Shown here piece after piece: positions 61,201 to 64,000 of a DNA stretch of 64,000 bases (its first letter is position 1; the number at the start of each line of letters is the position of its first letter). Origin of the DNA: Crotophaga sulcirostris (Eukaryota; Chordata; Aves; Cuculiformes; Crotophagidae); assembly GCA_013397455.1 (NCBI GenBank), contig VYZB01000387.1, forward strand, positions 611,235-675,234, in the 5' to 3' direction. Position numbers and translations under genes: made by a program. The notes under the pieces are model-generated. The model made no database searches. It saw nothing but the letters and a program-made list of their open reading frames with translations, and was not told where the DNA came from.

Positions 61201-63654
61201 CATACAACAGATAGCAGAATTAGAGGCATTTCTAATATCCTAAACCATACATGTTATTTAATTTAATTGCTTCTGTACACTTAGCTGCATTGCAGCAATA
61301 GCAGTGATGTTAAACCACTACTAGAAAAGAGAAAAAAAAATTACCACTTTTTCCAGAATGACAAGTTAGAGAAAAACACAAAAGTCGTGAGAATAAAGAC
61401 AGAAGGTACATTGTTTAAAACATGTACTTTCCCCCAGTACATACAGTTATCTCCTGATGTTCTCCTGGCTATCTATTTGAGAAGATTATTCTAGCATAAC
61501 ATGCTACCATATTCAGTCATTTTCTGAACGTGCCTTAAGGGTAAGATAAGATCACCTACCTGCTACCGTCACGCCCTAGCTGCAATTTGTACACAAGACT
61601 CAACCTTTTCTGCTAGTACTACCAGGAACAAGGAAATAGAGAGTATTCTGGAAGACTTCAGCAAAACTGAGGATAAAAGCTTATCACAGATTATGAAGTG
61701 CAGCTTTTTAAGTAAGTTAAACTTACTTAAGAGTCTTTCAAAAAATCTACTGGAGCAGATTTCAAGGGAACTAAGTCCTCTTTTGCAAAGTTTACTCAGG
61801 TTAGCCTCATTCCCTCATTTTATACTCCTTCACAATGCATTAATGATGCAGACTGTTCCTGAAACAGGCACAAGTTAAGAAAAGGTGATTCTGAATTTCA
61901 GTTCTGTATCCGTACAACATTTGGCTTCTGAAAAATGCAAAAATTTACCTCGCTCATACAGGGATTGATATTATTCAGTATCTCTGAATCCAGCATGAAT
62001 GCAATAGCAAGACTGATTTTTACTTATTATTATAGTAATATTACTTCTCAGCCATCTCCATGGAAGATGTACAGGCTTTTATCTACTATGACTAGCAGTC
62101 CCTGCTCCTGACCCCAGTAATAAAAAAACCTGCCTCCAAACTTAACAAAACAGTGAAAATCCTCCAATACCGATAGTCATGAAACTGTGTACACATAGCC
62201 TGACACACCCTGACAATACAGGAGGTACACAACCACAGTTAAAAAAGGCCATTTAATTCCAAAAAGGGAAAAGGATATGTGGCAGCATCAGCTTCAAATG
62301 TAAATTCAAGTAATTTCTCTTATTGTTAGAAAGATGGCCCCAATGGCTCTGGAGGCAAATCTAAGGAAATCTCAATGAGGCTCATGTTTTATATCTCCTT
62401 GTTTTTTTCTTATGGACACACCTGCTATCTGCCTCCAGCAGAAAGAGGCACGTACTTTTCTTTAGTTAAGGAACTAGCACAAGCTATCAATACTAGCTCA
62501 TGTATTCCTCAAGAGGAGAGCAAACTTTAGTCTTGCCTGTTTGAATAGGGACATAGACTCTCAGTAGAATTTTCAGGCTGCTACTTCTTTAGCAAAGCCA
62601 GAGTACTAAGACCTTCTGACAACCATTTGGCATCAATGTAATTTTTTTGCTACCTCCTCCACATTTTTTGCAATCCTACGCAGTTCTCCATCTTGTCTCT
62701 GGTGTGAACCCTTGGCAAGGCATTTGTTGTGCCACTCTGTCAATATTTTGTTTTCTACTCTTATGGCTGTACAATCTAAAGGATTCATGAAAAGCAGAGA
62801 CTTACAGTCTTTGCTTGCTCCTTGCCTAGAATTTCTACTTATGCAGAGGCAGTCACATATGCTGCAACCTAATAACTGTTTTAAAGCATTACATGTTTTA
62901 TCCTTAAAGGCTTCTGTGGTGATATGTACAGTGTTTTCTTGTGGTAGGCAGGAGCAGAAGTAAGACAAGGACCTGTTTTAAGTTTTATTTGGTTCTCAGA
63001 AGAGGCTAACAGTTTTATTTATTAAGACAACTGCATGGAAGATGCTCCAGTAGCTACACTTCTTAACTGTTAAGGGCTAACTGACTTACTCTACTGTCTT
63101 AGCCTTTTACTGCGTGCTTACACACTTAAGAACAATCCATACCTTATTAGTAGCAGTAGCGCTGGATCCTGGGACCACAGGCACGTTGGTCACTTGCACT
63201 GATAAGTAGTTATTGTCTATGAGGGGCCAAGCACCTTCCACTTTGCACGTCTGGAAGTGATCTTTGAAAGTCCTCAGATGAGGATCACCAAACAAGCCAC
63301 AAAATGCATAAGTAGTACCAGGAGTCTTCCCTCCTGCCTGATGTTCAGTGGCTTCTGTGTGGCCATTGTAATTGCAGGGATCATGGGTCACTTCAGGGCT
63401 AGTAGAGGATGTGGGTCCATCTTTGGAACAGTTTCTCTGGCTCATAAGATCACTGATCCCAAGCACTGCAGAATGGTAGACTAGGTTTCCACGGCATACT
63501 TTGGAATTGCGATAGGTACAGGCAGAGTATGCTCGCAGGGCCTTGCAGAACTCCAAATCAAAGCGCTCAGGAGCTGAGTTTAGATGTGAAGTTAAGGATA
63601 CAAAATCAGTGGTGCACTTCTGGATTCGACAAGGTGTTTGCAGCTGGCAGTCAC
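57554..63654 (-). CDS. RGMB: RGMB, repulsive guidance molecule B (exons 2-3 of the coding region; 5' exon outside window)
   Basis: RGMB (DRAGON) is a GPI-anchored cell-surface protein that acts as a BMP co-receptor and neogenin ligand. The two exons join in frame (GCTACTAATAAG|ATAACTATTATC) to 392 complete codons plus stop. The N-terminal RGM domain (GDCQLQTPCRIQKCTTDFVS onward) holds many conserved cysteines. The autocleavage site FGDPH is intact at about 63277-63291, in the partial von Willebrand type-D region (CGLFGDPHLRTF). A C-terminal hydrophobic stretch (VFVSLGLICLILVAFL) is the expected GPI-attachment signal. Sequence closely follows human RGMB except in a Pro/Gly-rich loop (GHLPLPVMGPLLPQGGAAHH). 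The signal peptide is in an exon beyond 64000. The gene converges tail to tail with CHD1. Confidence 0.96.
58223..63142 (-). other. RGMB: RGMB intron between its last two coding exons
   Basis: About 4.9 kb of AT-rich intron. Apart from the ERVL-type LTR near 59879-60446, I see no exon, RNA gene or further repeat with clear limits. The 111-codon minus ORF at 62633-62968 is Cys/Lys-rich without a recognisable match and is probably chance. Confidence 0.7.
59879..60446 (+). mobile_element. Second ERVL-type LTR, 5' part divergent
   Basis: It shares the GTGACCCCAAACTGACCAA..GAGTATTCCAT block with the LTR at 11723-12298, then a TATAAAACTG box at 60011. It also has a T-rich tract and an end ...GGGCTAAAGCATGGCA at 60446. 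A 5-bp ccaag follows at 60447-60451 and occurs at 59874-59878, which may mark the target duplication. The 5' 70 bases do not resemble the family start, so the left limit is uncertain. It is in an RGMB intron, antisense to that gene. Confidence 0.65.
63143..63654 (-). CDS. RGMB: RGMB second coding exon
   Basis: On the minus strand, the acceptor tgtgcctag precedes GT-GAC-TGC-CAG, so the first Gly codon is split with the upstream exon. The exon is 512 nt and ends AATAAG|gtatgg. It encodes RGNLVYHSAVLGISDLMSQR, the FGDPH cleavage site and NNYLSVQVTNVPVVPGSSAT. N-glycosylation sequon NCS is present. Confidence 0.96.
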
Positions 63655-64000
63655 CTAGGCACAAAACAGATGGCAGAGAGAAATCGAGCAAACTTCTTAC
63701 ATTGCAACACTCCATTCCACACTCACAGGTACAGTAGAAAACAACTCGAAACCAACTTATAGTGCTCACCATTGGGGAAATACTATGTAATAGAGAAAAA
63801 GGGGCTGGGAGGCAGAACAATAGCAATACAGACCAACTCAAAGGCTGAGATGACCCATGTATGACTTAATCCATTACTTGATACTGTCTAGATGGAAGCT
63901 AAGAGCAATAACTCCTGCAAAGCATTAGCCCAGTATTTCTTTTTAGGTATCAAGGTGATCATGCAATTCTGTGCTTAAGTTAACCACTTATTATTGATCA
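63655..64000 (-). other. RGMB: RGMB intron sequence upstream of the second coding exon
   Basis: The minus-strand acceptor at 63655-63656 is preceded by a pyrimidine-rich tract. No RGMB signal-peptide exon is present before the window ends. Open codons continuing from the exon to 63841 are not supported as coding. Confidence 0.75.

Noticed and set aside
63655..63841. Open codons beyond RGMB exon 2 that could look like a signal peptide (hydrophobic MSWSVLLLFCLPAPF)
   Set aside because: A good acceptor at 63655-63656 and homology beginning at GDCQ indicate intron. A genuine alternative start is possible but unsupported; RGMB normally has its signal peptide in a separate GC-rich exon.

Overview
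The window is vertebrate nuclear DNA, almost certainly from a bird. It carries an intron-rich gene with GT-AG introns, CR1 LINEs with typical avian 3' ends, and avian-type endogenous retroviral LTRs. It holds most of CHD1 (chromodomain helicase DNA-binding protein 1) on the + strand and the 3' two-thirds of RGMB (repulsive guidance molecule B) on the - strand. The genes are tail to tail, as in other amniotes. CHD1 is the classic avian molecular-sexing gene. I read this copy as the Z-linked (or pseudoautosomal) one, because an open RGMB lies next to it and I do not recall RGMB among retained W genes. That is inference.

Layout. 1-3457 is a CHD1 intron containing a decayed antisense hAT transposase. 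3458-41326 holds 35 recognised CHD1 coding exons running to the stop codon; the exon(s) with the start Met lie upstream of base 1. In protein order they encode an acidic Ser-rich N-terminus, two chromodomains, the two-lobed SNF2 ATPase, an AT-hook-like patch, the SANT/SLIDE DNA-binding region, a Lys/Glu-rich linker, the C-terminal helical (CHCT) domain and a Ser/His/Asp/Arg-rich tail. The exons join in frame to about 1,793 residues. That is about 100 longer than human CHD1 once the missing N-terminus is added, mostly because of one extra 88-codon Lys/Glu-rich exon. 41327 to about 42.1-42.6 kb is CHD1 3' UTR. About 42.6-55.3 kb is intergenic, with one CR1 and one LTR-like sequence. 57554-63654 holds the last two coding exons of RGMB; the signal-peptide exon is beyond base 64000.

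Mobile DNA. There is a long, catalytically dead antisense CR1 with both ORFs inside the CHD1 intron used for 2550F/2718R sexing. Three more CR1 fragments, two ERVL-type LTRs, one uncertain LTR and a 207-bp hAT-type MITE with a perfect 8-bp target duplication are also present. A 197-bp near-palindrome remains unexplained.

The two genes have unrelated functions: CHD1 remodels nucleosomes in transcribed chromatin, while RGMB is a GPI-anchored BMP co-receptor and neogenin ligand. They are linked only by position. No bacterial features, CRISPR arrays, tRNAs or rRNAs were seen. The most unusual points are the extra CHD1 exon, a possible further 87-nt in-frame cassette exon, the roughly 4.4-kb sexing amplicon, the hAT remnant and the palindrome.
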